In this document: piece by piece, positions 1-10,211 of the stretch | Numbering within the stretch: the stretch's first letter is position 1 | Layout: the number at the start of each line of letters is the position of its first letter | Source: Chara braunii | Lineage: Eukaryota; Streptophyta; Charophyceae; Charales; Characeae | DNA length: 25,285 nt | Reading direction: 5' to 3' | NCBI GenBank assembly: GCA_003427395.1 | Contig: BFEA01000303.1 | Coordinates: 958,894-984,178, forward strand | Notes under the pieces: generated by a model | Databases searched by the model: none | Told to the model about the DNA's origin: nothing | Seen by the model: the letters and a program-made list of their open reading frames with translations, nothing else | Translations under genes and position numbers: made by a program

Positions 1-460
1 TAAACCAGTGGGACGAGGCCGGGGACCTCACAATTCAACCCGGGATTAACTTGGCGGCCTCAGCCAGTTTCGCTTACGAGCTTGCGCTCGCCTGCCAAAC
101 GACTATTGCACCAATGTCAGAGCCAAACACCAGCTGAAAACCGGGTCCAGCATCCCATCCTAATGTACTTTCCAAAACATAATCTTTGAAGCTCAAGGTA
201 AAAAAAGGGGAGTTACCTACCAAGGGTTAACTCAATGATACTTGAGAGACTTATGTAAGCTGGGGAAAGCTCAGCAATTCCACAAATGAACCTGAGCCAA
301 CTGACCCTCCAACAGATACCGAATAGACAACCCGTAACCATTCCTCTGTCTCCCTACTGAGCCTAGTATGCCTCTCTACCCCCATCCCAACCATCTGGTC
401 CAGAATAGGGTCCAAACCGAGTGTAAAACTTATTACCTCAGAGCGAGCCTCACCGCGACT
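1..460. other. 3' flank of the LINE, no gene
   Basis: This stretch lies downstream of the LINE ORF2 stop when read on the minus strand. It may be LINE 3' UTR, but I see no clear poly-T run on the plus strand that would mark an A-tail, so the LINE 3' end is not defined. It holds a short SINE-like fragment at 128-156. I see no other coding or RNA signal. Confidence 0.4.
128..156 (+). repeat. Fragment of dispersed SINE-like family (copy G)
   Basis: About 29 bases match the 3' body of the SINE-like copies at 9396-9522 and 10083-10216, including the shared core GGGTCCAGC. The match needs a few substitutions and two small indels. It runs opposite to the LINE, so it is more likely a small inserted fragment than part of the LINE tail. 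Confidence 0.4.
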
Positions 461-3400
461 CTACACCTGAACCCCGTCTTTCCTCTTTTGTAACCAGTTG
501 GGAATCCGAAGTTGTCCGTCCTGCTTCACCAAAGCAAAACGGCCTTTCAGTGCCCAGGTCTTCAAGAACCAAGCCTTCGCTTTCCCTTTCTGTCCAGAGC
601 ACTTCCTCCAGTCTGAGAGCATCTGGAGGCGGATATTCTGGAGAATTAGNTGTTGTTGTTGATTGGGAGGGAGCTTTTCCTTTTTAAAAACAAGTGCGTT
701 CCTGGCTTTCCAGATTGTCTGCATGACCTCTCCTCTGCATACCAGAGCAACATAGCCCCAACCTGCTACATATTTGAAGCCCGAGGATGGGAGTGCTGCA
801 TGCAGGATCCAATTATCATCCCAAGAAAATACAGATTCCGTCAGGTCTGTCCATAGTGTACTCCACCAGAGCCAGATTTCATCTGCTAGTGGGCACTGAG
901 CCCAAAGATGGGAGTTAGACTCCCATCCCCAGTCACATCGGACACATTTCACAGCGATATCCATTCCTCTGGAGTGAAACCATTCTGCTGTAGATACCAC
1001 CTGAAGAGACTGAAGCCACAGCAAACTGGCCGATCTCTGGGACGGGATCTGTTGCAGCGCTTTCCATAGCGTTTGCCACGCTGGCATATTTACTATAGAT
1101 CCTTTCAAACGTCGAAAACGCTCGGTAGCTAGATTTGTCGAAGTCATAGGGACTGATTCCTTCAGCTTTAGAACCCCAATCCTGGGTTTGTAGGCAATAA
1201 GCGGCGTGAACTTTGAGGTTTGAGGAGCCTTGGCCTCGAGCTCTATGTACCAGCCCTTCCTGAGTGGTTCCACCTTGAACTCCTCCACACCTCCCAATAA
1301 CTGAGTAGCTTTCTGTGTCTGCCAAACTCTCACTTCAGTGGCTTGCAGGGTGGACTGCACCCTAATCTCACCCATAGAAACAAGAGAACCATTAGACCCA
1401 AAGGGCGAACTTCGTCTCCACTCTTCCACCCTAACTCCCCCACTCAGATTTGGGTCCAGCACCTTCCATACAAGATGGTGGTCGTCTACCGGGCGCAGCC
1501 AAGTCCCTTCTGCGTTTTCAGTATCCAGCTTTAGCATGACTGTTCAGTGCGCAAGCATTGCAGAGAGCAGTTTCTCCAGGTTGCCCCCAACATTTCTCAA
1601 CCTGGGGAGGCGCAACTGCAGCTCGTTCCCTGTTAGCCAACGATCGTTCTCCTCATCCCAAAGATGTTTTACTTGGCAGATGCCCTTGCTAACCCAAACT
1701 TTCCCAAAATTCCCGGGGCCATTGGACGCGGAAAATACGACCCCCTCATCTGTCAATAGCCAGGGATTATCAAATAAGTACTGATTGCCGATTTCCCCTT
1801 TGGAAGAAGGAGGGACCTCTTCCTTCGGGAGCAGGGCCTTCCACGCTCTCAGAATTCCTTTCCAGGTTTTAAACTTTACCCTTCGATTTAAAAAGGAAGG
1901 GAGAAGGCAACAATGTCATACCGTGTCCCCTTCTAACAGCTCTCATTCCTGGCTCAGAAGATACTCTGCAAACTGAACCCATAGTTTTGAGCGGTCTTCC
2001 AAGCAGGCTTTGACCACCCATTTGGCCAGCAAAGCAAGGTTCTGAGCCCCGGGGTCCAACACCACCAGGCCACCCCGAGAACGTCCCAGGCCACCTTCGT
2101 GATGAAACCCTGGTCCTCCTCCGCAGAAGGTTTCCAAAGGTACTTAGCTGCTGCTCTTCTTACTTCCTTGTATGCTACGTCCCCCAGAAGGCATATTGAG
2201 AGTGGAAACCACAGAACAGACAATGCTGCAGCTGATAGGATCAACGCCCGGCCAAACAACGAGAGCTTGTAATTCCTGAGCCATCTGCAAATCCTGGCTA
2301 GAACCTTGTCATAAAGAAGTTGATCCTGCGTGCGGGAACAATCGGACAAGGAAACCTGAATACCCAAAAATCTTTTAGAGGTGTTAGAGGGAATCTTACG
2401 GAGCCCCCAGTCCACTTTGAGCTCAAAGATCTCTGGGAGAAAAAAGACAGACTTGGACCAATTTATTGAAGCCTCAGATAATATGCAATAATCCTCTAAT
2501 ACACTACGCAGTTCCATAAGGGAGGGGAGGTTGTTTTCGCAGGCAATCGTCAAATCATCTGCCAAAGCACCCCCCTTCCAATGCAAGGATGTGCTTATCC
2601 TCAGTCCCTGAATTCTATCATTATATCTAATATTATCTAATAAAATTTCCAATTGTAGCACGAACAGTAAAGGGGCAAGGGGGCAACCTTGCCTCAAAGA
2701 GCGCGAAAGAGGGAATTCTTCGGACAGGTGGCCATTGACCATCACTGTGGACCTCGCCTCTGCATACATAGCATGGATCCAGTTAGCGAATCCTCGGCCA
2801 AAACCCATTTTTTTCAAGGTGGTGGAAACAAAGGCCCAGCCTACCTTGTCGTAGGCTTTTTCCATATCAAGTAGCAGAACCGCTACCTCTCTTTTTTCGG
2901 AGCTTATGACTTCAAGGGCCTGGATCGTTGTGAGAATGTTTTCGAATATCGAACGACCTTTTACGAAGGCCCCTTGTTCCCACCGCACCAACCCGGGCAG
3001 TTCTGCGCCGAGGCGGATTGCTAAAGCTTTCGAAAGTATTTTGTATGAAACATTCAAGACTGATATCGGGCGGTAGTTGCGCACCTCCCTCTTGTCTCCC
3101 TTCTTGTACAGCAAGGAGATAACTCCTTTAACCAAATTTTTGGGAAGGGAGCCTGTCGTCATCGCAAAATTATATATTTGGCAGAGGAAAGGAGCAAAAC
3201 CCTCCCAAACGCTCAGGAAAAGCTCAACTGGGAGCCCGTCCAAACCTGGGCATTTCCCCTTTGCCATTTGCTTAACTGCCGCCGTCAGTTCTATTACAGT
3301 TAGGGGGGAGTCCAGGAGAGCTTTTGAAGAGGGGCCGATGGCCACTCTGGACCTCTCCCAGAAGGACGAAGTTTCCGAAAGGTCAGAATCAAAGCTATCA

Positions 3401-4731
3401 AATACGCGCCTTGACATTACTATGTCCCTAAAATAATCCAGCGCGTAGGAGCACATTTCTGAACCCTCGGAGGGTGGTTTAGAGGACACGAACGGGTGGA
3501 CCAATTCTCTGATAACTGGTTTGGTCTGACCCAAAATAAGGGATCTAAACGTTAGTTTGGTCATCCGATCGTAGCCCTCGATGCCGCGTATCTTCAACCA
3601 TTCCAGCCAATCCTCTTGTTTTTGTACTTCGATCCGTTCGAGTCTGTCCAAGGCCTCTTTTCTTTTCTCAGACCAATAAAAGTCTGAAAAGGGGTCCGGG
3701 CCCATGCTAGCCTCATCTGTCTCTATCTCCCGGATACATTGTGTCTCTAACCAATTCTTATGTGCCGCTTTCATGCGGGAGAAGACGATTAGGGCCTCTC
3801 TAATGATCCCTAGACCCACCTCCGTCCACTGCGCTTCCGAGTCAAACAAGTCCCTGGCCGAAGCCCAGCCTTGCATTTGTGTATTCACCCAATTGGGGAT
3901 ACCCTTGTCCTTTAAATTTGTAACGTTTAAACGAAAGGGGGGCTTGGCTTTTTGCAGCAGCTCCCTAGCGATCACATCCATAAGGACCGGGTAGTGATCT
4001 GAAATGGAGGACACTTCAAAATCGGCCAAGACACATCTATCCCAAAGAGCTCCCCTAGCGGCAATAATATCCAGCCTCCGGCTAGGTGGGAGTGTATTCT
4101 CGTCAGGCTTCGGGCCGTACCACGTAAAGCCACTGTCCTCAGGGTTCATGGTCCTGTAGGTGTCGACCAAGGACTGAGACTCAAACAGGGACATCAATAG
4201 CATACTGTCCTGGCGCAGCGGGGTCGCCACTGGGGAATCAAGACCAGGATTCAAAGTTGTATTCCAGTCACCCAAGATGACTAAGTTTTCTGTGTCGGGA
4301 ATAACTGCTGGCATTCTAGAAAAAAATTCCGTTCGTTCAATGTAATCAGTGGGAGCGTACACCACCATCACCGCCCATTCCTCAGTATCTATTTCTAATT
4401 TTACCCATAGCCATCTGGCCCCAGGGTCGCTGTAGTTATCCACTATTTGGCAGTCCAGATCCTTGTGGATCAGAATAGCAACACCGCCCTTCGTACCGTC
4501 GGCCGGGGCCCAGAACTGAGGGCCAGCCCACCAACCCCGGGCATCTTCTATCTTATCCGCATTCAGTTTAGTTTCCTGAATGGCCAATATTTGGACATTC
4601 GCAGAATGAACCCACTCTGATACCCTAGCACGTTTAAATCTGTTAGAAGTCTCACCCAGACCTTTCAAATTCCAGCTGGCCAGCCTTACCCTACTGGGGA
4701 GGACCATGGGGTGAGACCTGGCCGCTGACAT
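461..4731 (-). pseudogene. LINE ORF2: APE endonuclease / reverse transcriptase / zf-RVT, broken
   Basis: ORF2 would be about 1,420 codons. The first 925-residue frame (1954-4731) opens with an APE endonuclease: N21, E53 (IQETKLN), Y125, D155 and N157 (GDWN), D221 (RLDII) and the SDHYP motif with H246 are all present. The reverse transcriptase follows at roughly residues 490-800, with KGKCPGLDGLP, NYRPISVLN, LLDMEKAYDKV, LRQGCPLAPLLF and the catalytic pair in ALADD (D725, D726). Near 2076 the frame shifts: LINE-like sequence (GGLVVLDPGAQNLALLAKWV) continues in another frame. That frame runs to 461 with in-frame stops at 1943-1945, 1916-1918 and 1544-1546. A zf-RVT finger, C-x2-C-x8-H-x4-C, is visible in its last part. 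One N lies at 650. The enzyme would make target-primed cDNA, but this copy cannot give a full protein. Confidence 0.9.
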
Positions 4732-5178
4732 TTTGGATGCGGGGGGGCACAGCCTCTTCTGTCAACCCATTGGGTGCGATCCTGGACAGGTTCCGACCAG
4801 TCCCTGAGGCAAACACCAAGGAGCGAAAATGTGGGCTAGATAATGTTCCTATGGCGTCCACTCTGGACAGCCAGATAGCTATTTCTTTCGCAGACCAGTC
4901 TGCACCCAGGCCTATGTCTGCCAACGAGTCCCATTTCTGGGTCGTGAAGTCCTGACGGGGAAACCAGAACGTTGTTTCCAGGCAGTCTTTTATAGCTGTT
5001 TCAGGAAACATTTGAAACCCGAAAAAGGCTATATGTAGGACTGCCTTGCTCCCGTCTGGTCTGACAGAGAAGTGCCTCCCCATCTGAGGATCAGGTAGGT
5101 ACTTGCAGGCACCCTGAACAATTCCAAGTTTAGCTTTCCTAAGAAGGTAGGACCGGTTCATCCTCCATTTGTCACATT
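4691..5178 (-). pseudogene. LINE ORF1, C-terminal part only
   Basis: About 160 codons precede and slightly overlap ORF2, which is the position of ORF1 (the RNA-binding protein of LINEs). I do not recognise a named domain. No CCHC knuckle is visible in what remains, so the assignment rests on position. The frame stays open upstream to 5353, but that part translates a 33-bp tandem repeat and other non-LINE sequence. I therefore place the LINE 5' limit near 5178 and treat the gene as 5'-truncated. Confidence 0.55.
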
Positions 5179-5189
5179 TGGTGAGTGGT

Positions 5190-5255
5190 GAGGTGAGGTG
5201 AGATGAAAGCCTACGAAACTTCGAGGTGAGGTGAGATGAAAGCCGACGAAACTTC
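5190..5255. repeat. 33-bp tandem duplication
   Basis: Two adjacent 33-base units (5190-5222 and 5223-5255) differ at one position. The unit is an exact multiple of three, so it kept the minus frame open. It sits just outside the inferred LINE 5' end. Confidence 0.9.
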
Positions 5256-5444
5256 CTGCGAAGGTTGTAACCTGACGAAGAGCCTGGTTGCGCACCACTG
5301 GCCGTCCCCCAACATTTATAACGCATCTGGACATCGTGTCTGTCCAAATGCATTCAGAATCTTGGCCCATGGAAAGTGGTGCAACTTGGCCGGAAGGTTG
5401 TGACCCCACGAAGCCGATTCTTTGCCCTCCCACCACTCCTACAG

Positions 5445-5543
5445 TCTTCCCCCGAATACAACGAACGGTCATCATAGCTGAATTTGGGGCATCTTTCAGT
5501 CTAAATTCAGCTATAATGACCATGCGTTGTATACGGGGGAAAC
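5445..5543. repeat. Short foldback (palindromic) element
   Basis: Two arms of about 40 bases face each other around a short spacer. The left arm begins CTTCCCCCGAATACAACG and the right arm ends with the inverse of TTTCCCCCGTATACAACG. Both contain TATAGCTGAATTT toward the centre in inverse orientation. A related stretch is seen near 20385-20400. Nearby, 5260-5280 and 5393-5412 form a loose direct repeat beginning GAAGGTTGT. Confidence 0.7.
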
Positions 5544-5752
5544 TGCAGCCAGGTCATAACCTGCTGGACTTCTTCACGTATCGCTGAGTCGGATTGCAAA
5601 GAAGACGCTGTCTGGTTACAGACAGTTGGTTTCAGGTCTGTGTTGTTCATCTGTGTCCCCCCTTTTCNCCCCCCCCCGCCACCCCCTCCCCGCTCAGATT
5701 CACCTTCACTACCTGATTTTCTAGCGCTATCAAGTTGTGTGGAGTGTGTCAT

Positions 5753-5816
5753 GAATAAGGGCCTCTTCCCGAAGAAAAAGAAAAGGAAAAAAAAAAAAGA
5801 ATAAGGGCCTCATCCC
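5753..5816 (+). mobile_element. Possible tail-only retrotransposon insertion
   Basis: Two 18-base copies, GAATAAGGGCCTCTTCCC at 5753-5770 and GAATAAGGGCCTCATCCC at 5799-5816, differ at one base. They flank a 28-base A-rich segment ending in twelve A residues. This has the form of target-primed reverse transcription that copied almost nothing but the A-tail. A simple duplication with later A-run growth is the alternative. Confidence 0.5.
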
Positions 5817-6265
5817 ACCCTACTTACGGTAAGTAAATTTACTATTTTTGGCATATCCCACCTTGTTCCTCTAGCGCCACCTGGCAGGGGTTCAGGGGAA
5901 GGAAGGAAAAACGAAAGGGTCTGTGTTTCCACATAGCTGTCCTTGAACGTGATTGGCTCCTTGTTGCTGATCATCGGGATTTTGTGGCCGCTGATCATCG
6001 GGATTTTGTGGCCAACAGGAGGAAAGGAGGGGGGGGTGGAGGGAGGGAAGTTTCCAAGACTTCCAGGCTCCCCCTTTCCCTCCTCCTCTTGGTCGCAAAA
6101 TCAGGATGAACAGCAACAAGGAGCCAATCACGTTCAAGGACAGCTTTGTGGAAACACAGACCCTTTCTTTTCTTCCTTCCTTTCCCTGCCAGGTGGCGCT
6201 CGAGGAACAAGGTGGGATACACGAAAAATAGTAAATTTAATTACCCTAAGTAGGGTGGGATGAAG
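5805..6265. mobile_element. Long foldback element with arms near 170-200 bp
   Basis: The left arm (5805 to about 6005) returns as an inverse copy at about 6095-6264. Shared blocks include CATCCCACCCTACTTA, TATCCCACCTTGTTCCTC, AGCGCCACCTGGCAGGG and CGTGATTGGCTCCTTGTTGC. A purine-rich then pyrimidine-rich loop separates the arms. The left end begins GGGCCTC and is preceded by TAA. The right terminus is unclear because another partial copy abuts it. No transposase is encoded, so it would depend on one made elsewhere. Confidence 0.85.
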
Positions 6266-6339
6266 GGCAGCTATGTGGAAACACAGACCCTTTCTTTTCT
6301 CCTTCCTTTCCCGGCCAGGTGGGATATGCGAAAAGGGGT
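6265..6339 (+). repeat. Partial second copy of the foldback right arm
   Basis: This segment repeats in direct orientation the sequence at about 6138-6225, starting CAGCTATGTGGAAACACAG. It lacks an internal stretch of roughly 18 bases found in the first copy. It abuts the 3' end of the long foldback and runs into the next element. Confidence 0.7.
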
Positions 6340-7004
6340 GGGAAAAGTCATAAAACCTCCCCGCCACCAAAGCGACCAAGGGGCTCGTTCGACACTCCTT
6401 GGGGCGTCCTCGGGGCCGAAGGGAGTTTCCTTGGGGGTTTTCAAGGAAATTCCCGCCATCGTTCCACCTGTCCTCGAGGACAATTCCTGCGGACGATGTC
6501 AGACAAGAAAAAAGAAAAGAAAAAAAAAATCAAATGTGTTTGAGGCCTTCAGCCAATAGGGTGCCGCCACGATCCAGATTCTCGGTTGTAAGGTCTCTCT
6601 ACCCATGTGCCCGCTCCTCTCCGTGAAGCGCGGATTCCTTTTTGCCCAAGGGACCTCGTGAGGTCCCTTGGGCAAAAGGAAGAAATGGCTGGGGAATCCT
6701 CGGAGTACAAGGAATTTCCTTCGGAGTGTTTTCACTTTTTTTTTTCCGACTGCATCCCCGAGGATAGGTGGAACGAACAATTCCTCGGGGACTTTACGCG
6801 CCCGAGGAGTGTCGAACGAGCCCCCAAACCTCAGGAAAAAAGTGCGGCAGGTCCCAAAATCACTTTTGGTGTCATTTTTGCAGCCTGGTGGGAAAGTGTT
6901 TTGGAGGGTGCAAAAATGACACCAAAGGGACCTGCGGCCCTTTTTCTCCTGTTTGGAGGGAAATGGATACAAAGGTGTCGCCTGGAGGTCTTATGACTTT
7001 TCCC
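6340..7004. mobile_element. Outer MITE split by an inner MITE
   Basis: Terminal inverted repeats begin GGGAAAAGTCATAA at 6340 and end with the inverse at 7004, matching over about 35 bases. Without the inner insertion (6380-6827) the element would be about 217 bp. Its right part holds a further inverse pair, about 6841-6885 against 6910-6942, sharing TTTGGTGTCATTTTTGCA. AAAAGG at 6331-6336 and 7005-7010 may be the target duplication, though three extra bases on the left make this uncertain. Confidence 0.7.
6380..6824. mobile_element. 445-bp MITE, Harbinger-like ends, 3-bp target duplication
   Basis: Ends are GGGGCTCGTTCGACACTCCT and its near-exact inverse. The trinucleotide CAA flanks both sides (6377-6379, 6825-6827). 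The ends resemble those of the 2.44-kb element at 21356 (GGGCCTCGTTAGACCCTCCT). The segment 6629-6700, built on the palindrome AAGGGACCTCGTGAGGTCCC, closely matches the inverse of 21481-21552 in that element. It has no coding capacity and looks like a non-autonomous relative. It sits inside the outer MITE. Confidence 0.8.
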
Positions 7005-7008
7005 AAAA

Positions 7009-7202
7009 GGAATAACATCAATAGAGTCACAAAAGCCAGTTATAATTGCACTATGGGGCAAGGTACAGTTTGCAATTGCACTTCGGGCACTCTACCTGGC
7101 CAGAAAGCTGAGTTGTATACGTTGCCTAAACTGCATTCGAAACTGTATCTTGCCCAGTAGTGCACTTGTAACTCATTTTTGTGACTCCCGGGTAGTTTCC
7201 CC
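7009..7202. mobile_element. Palindromic MITE, copy 1
   Basis: The two halves form a near-complete hairpin with arms of about 80 bases and a loop around CTGGCCAGAAAGCTGAGTT. Shared arm blocks are GAGTCACAAAA, TATAATTGCACTATGGG, ATACAGTTTGCAATTGCA and TTCGGGCA. The right end is TAGTTTCCCC. Similar copies lie at 13237, 14362 and 20458. Confidence 0.85.
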
Positions 7203-7294
7203 TTTCTCTTTTTTTTCATGAGGAGCATCACCTGTTGGGCCCATGCATCAAACAGTTTAAGGTACTGGGGCCATTACCGGCCTTCGGCTAAGAG

Positions 7295-7781
7295 CAGTGC
7301 CGGACCCGTGAACGTGACCGGCCGTTCATTTGGTGTTTTTTTTGGTGATCGGCGGTTCATGGTCTTTCAAAGAGTGGTGTTTGTTTGTTTGTTTGNNNNT
7401 TTTTTTTTTGGGCCTCACTCAGCTACAGTCTCCTCAAGCCCCACAGCTTGATGACATTGAAAAAATTAAAAAAAATCGAAATAACCTACAAAATAACAAA
7501 CAAAAATCCTTACTTTGGCTGGTTGCTTTTTTTTTTTCGTTTTTAATTAAAAAAAAAAAATCGTGAAAAAAAAAAATTAAAAAAATTATGGGGAGTTACT
7601 CTCCGATGTCCCCCACCCTCCTATAAAAAAAAAAAAAAACCCCTCCAGCCAAAGGAAAAAAAAAAAAACACCCTTCCCGCTCAACGTGAACTCTGTGAAT
7701 GAGCGCCGGTCACGAAAATCGTGACCGGTGACCGGCCCTCGTTCACAGACCCCGTGAACGGTGACCGGTGGTACAGCACTG
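7295..7781. mobile_element. 487-bp non-autonomous hAT-like element
   Basis: The octamer GCTAAGAG is repeated exactly at 7287-7294 and 7782-7789, directly outside inverted ends that read CAGTGCCGGACC and CAGTGCTGTACC. An 8-bp duplication with CAGTG ends is the signature of the hAT superfamily. Subterminal CGTGAACG/GACCGG motifs recur on both sides, as expected for transposase binding sites. The interior is A/T-rich, lacks a transposase and includes a four-N gap at 7396-7399. Confidence 0.8.
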
Positions 7782-7789
7782 GCTAAGAG

Positions 7790-8352
7790 TATCTTCCTCC
7801 AGGTGCTGAGGCTGGATCGCAGGGGGGTAGATCGGGAGGTCGGGGGGCAGCAACGCTCCTATCCTCCTCCCGTCACCTTCCTTCAAAGGCTCACCTCCAG
7901 TGATACCGGATGTGGAGGGAACAAGTCTGAAAAGTCTCTGCTGGTCTGATGGGTACGTTGGAAGCTTGAAAGCTCGAGACAAACGTGACACGTTGGAAAC
8001 TCAGGCCTATAGGCAACAACGGACACACTGCTCCGACCAGTGAGAGGGCATGAGTTTCCTTTCCCGGGGGCTCTAGGATGAAGTTTCCCCAAAGGGAAAG
8101 GGGCAATGGTTTGCTGGTTCTGCAGCCTGCGACCTGTCGACTCGAGGCTGTAACATAGGCAGGTCAGATTTGCCTTTTTTGTTTTGCTGAGGGCTAACTG
8201 AAATTTCTAACCGTAGGGGAAATTCGTGAGGGACATATCTGTAAATCTGGGCAAGAATCGAGGCCCGTACTAACCCGAATTTCTACTGACACCCTAGCGG
8301 CAAATAGCAGGCCCGGGCAACCACTACGACAGACAGGCCACGAGGCCTAAGC
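7790..8352. other. Unassigned sequence
   Basis: I see no coding, RNA or repeat structure that I can support between the hAT-like element and the probable LTR. Open frames here are short and carry no recognisable motif. Confidence 0.4.
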
Positions 8353-9369
8353 TGTTAGACTGGTCCTATAGCCTATGGCCGAGTAGGGAATGGCCCGAGA
8401 GGCCGAAACGGAAATGGTACTGGTCGGTCCTGTCAGTCCGGTCTAGGTCTATTCTAGGCTAGAGGAGTTCTATTAATAGATGGTAGGACTCTGTTCAGGG
8501 CTTTTGGCAGTTGGTACCGTGTACATCGCGGCTGCGCAACACGTGAGCTGGTGGTGGTACAGCTTCAGCGTTGCAGGAGATAGACATAGCTGGACCTTCG
8601 AAGCGTCGGCCATAACTGGGACCTGCGATGTGCTCCGACAGCAGGCGGGGCTGTTCATAGGCTCGGGCTATCTCAAGTCTGCTGGGAGCAGGAGAAGTTG
8701 GTGCCATGCGGAACCCTCCTCAGGAGTAGGGTTTCTGGGTAGTGGAGCTGCAGCCATAGCTGCAGCTTGTGTCCTCAGAGATCATCATTGTCAGGAGAGG
8801 TGTCGCTGCTGAAGATCTTCATCAGAGAGGCCTTCTGGCACTTCATCATCATCAGAGACTGTGGTGCTGGTGTTCTTCATTATCCTCTGAGAGGCGCTTG
8901 GCCTCATAGGCCTATTTTAGGGTGGCACTTCCCACTGGAAGCAGTATTTGAGTGGCGCTTGATGTTTCAGGGACTCAGGGGGTAATAGTAGCGGTTACTC
9001 AGGGTTGGGGAAGAAGCGCTGCTCATTTCTGAGCAGCGGAACATAGTTCTGAGGTTATTCTGACAATACGAGACTCTGTGTTTAATAAAGAGTGGTGATA
9101 CTGTGTGAGGACTATCTTGGCTTCATTGTTTTCTGGATGTGATCTACTCGGCTTTCCTTTGTGACTGGTTGTGAGGATTCTGTGGAGCGAATTGCACTTT
9201 CAGTGTACTCCGTCACATCGAATGGTCAAGTCTTCCGCTGTGTTTCTCTCTCCCTGTTCGGTGTGATACTCTCATCCTCTCCCCTTCCTTCTGTGTATGT
9301 ATGGGCATACCTGGAAGTCTATGTGAGTGAGTGTTGGCCAACTGACAACAAACAACCAGGTTCATAACA
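8353..9369 (+). mobile_element. Probable solo LTR, 1,017 bp
   Basis: The segment starts TGTTAGACTGG and ends GGTTCATAACA, giving the inverted termini TGTTA/TAACA with TG...CA ends. The tetramer AAGC flanks it exactly (8349-8352 and 9370-9373). A polyadenylation signal AATAAA lies at 9084-9089, a plausible place for the R region. No primer-binding site, polypurine tract, gag or pol is seen on either side, so a recombined solo LTR is the simplest reading. TGTTA starts are common in Ty1/copia LTRs. Plus orientation is inferred from AATAAA. Confidence 0.5.
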
Positions 9370-9395
9370 AAGCTCCTTTTTTTTCATTTTTTTTT

Positions 9396-9522
9396 AAAGA
9401 AAAACACCCCCACCGGTGCTAGTGGTGCTGATAAGAGCAGACACCACTACCACCCTGGGAGAGACTCCATCTATAGGTGGGGAGCATCACCTGCTGGAAA
9501 ACGGGTCCAGCGTCCCAAGTAC
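9396..9522 (+). mobile_element. SINE-like element, copy A
   Basis: This is one of several dispersed copies. The head resembles a tRNA promoter: a box A-like GCTGATAAGAGCAG, then a weak box B region GGGAGAGACTCC. The body reads ATCTATAGGTGGGGAGCATC and then CACCTGCTGGAAAACGGGTC. The A-rich run upstream is also partly shared with copies B and D. It forms a close inverse pair with copy B (10083-10216). Confidence 0.6.
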
Positions 9523-10082
9523 AAAATATAGTCGGGGAACGTCAGAGAATGGACCAAAGTTGATGCGGCCATCCCCCTAAAGCCCCCGGGCGATTTCCCT
9601 GACTTCTTTCCCCCCCCCTCTAATCGCCTGGTAGAGAAGCAGTGGCATGGAGGATGAATGAGCCTGCAGGAGAGAAGAGGGGATACAGACAATCTCTTGA
9701 ATGGACGGCCAGTGAGAGATCGGTCCTGCGGTGGGGGGTAGAGGAGCTAGTAAATAGTAGTAGACATCTGGCGCCGTGTACAAGGTGAAGAGCCCCCCCC
9801 CCCTCCTGCCGTTGCCTGTCCATGCCCTGGTCTAGCAGACTCTAGCTTACAGCCAGTCACTCTGCAATAAAGACTTGCTACTTCAGGATCTGTATGGAAG
9901 GGGGTCGGGGTCTGAGACGGATGCGCATTTGTGTGAGGACAGTCGGTATCTAGAACCCCACAGGATAGATTAAGGATAGCAGATTGATGACGGCACCCTG
10001 TTCAGTCAATCCCCTGGAACCCAGGGTAATCAATGCTGGCAGGAACCCCATTCATTGTGTTCTGATGTTATTCTGATTGCAG
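9523..10082. other. Unassigned sequence inside an inverted SINE pair
   Basis: No gene is seen. At 10009-10045 lies one member of another inverted pair whose partner is at 10268-10305 (shared core CCAGGGTAATCAATGCTGGC). Copy B thus lies between these arms. Confidence 0.45.
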
Positions 10083-10211
10083 TCTGTACACGGGACACTG
10101 GACCCGTTTTCCAGCAGGTGACGCTCCCCACCAATAGGTGGAGCCTCTCCCCAGGTGGTAGTGGTGACTGCTCTTACCAGCACCACGATCACCTGAGGGG
10201 ACGGGTTTTCT

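Larger units (their letters stand above)
461..5178 (-). mobile_element. APE-type LINE retrotransposon, 5'-truncated and inactivated
   Basis: The element runs on the minus strand from about 5178 (5' end) to beyond 461. It keeps the last part of ORF1 and almost all of ORF2, which overlap by 41 bases (ORF2 starts at 4731, ORF1 stops at 4691). This overlap and the order endonuclease, reverse transcriptase, zf-RVT are typical of plant L1-like LINEs. The 5' end is placed where ORF1-like sequence gives way to a 33-bp tandem repeat and other repeats. No target duplication could be identified because the 3' end is undefined. No RNase H domain is evident. Confidence 0.85.

Noticed and set aside
128-156. 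Idea that the SINE 3' end was borrowed from the LINE 3' UTR
   Set aside because: The matching segment runs opposite to the LINE, so it is not a shared 3' tail.
8480-8812. Open frame of 110 codons on the plus strand
   Set aside because: Hydrophobic and Ser/Gly-rich with no motif, lying wholly inside the probable LTR; length is within chance.
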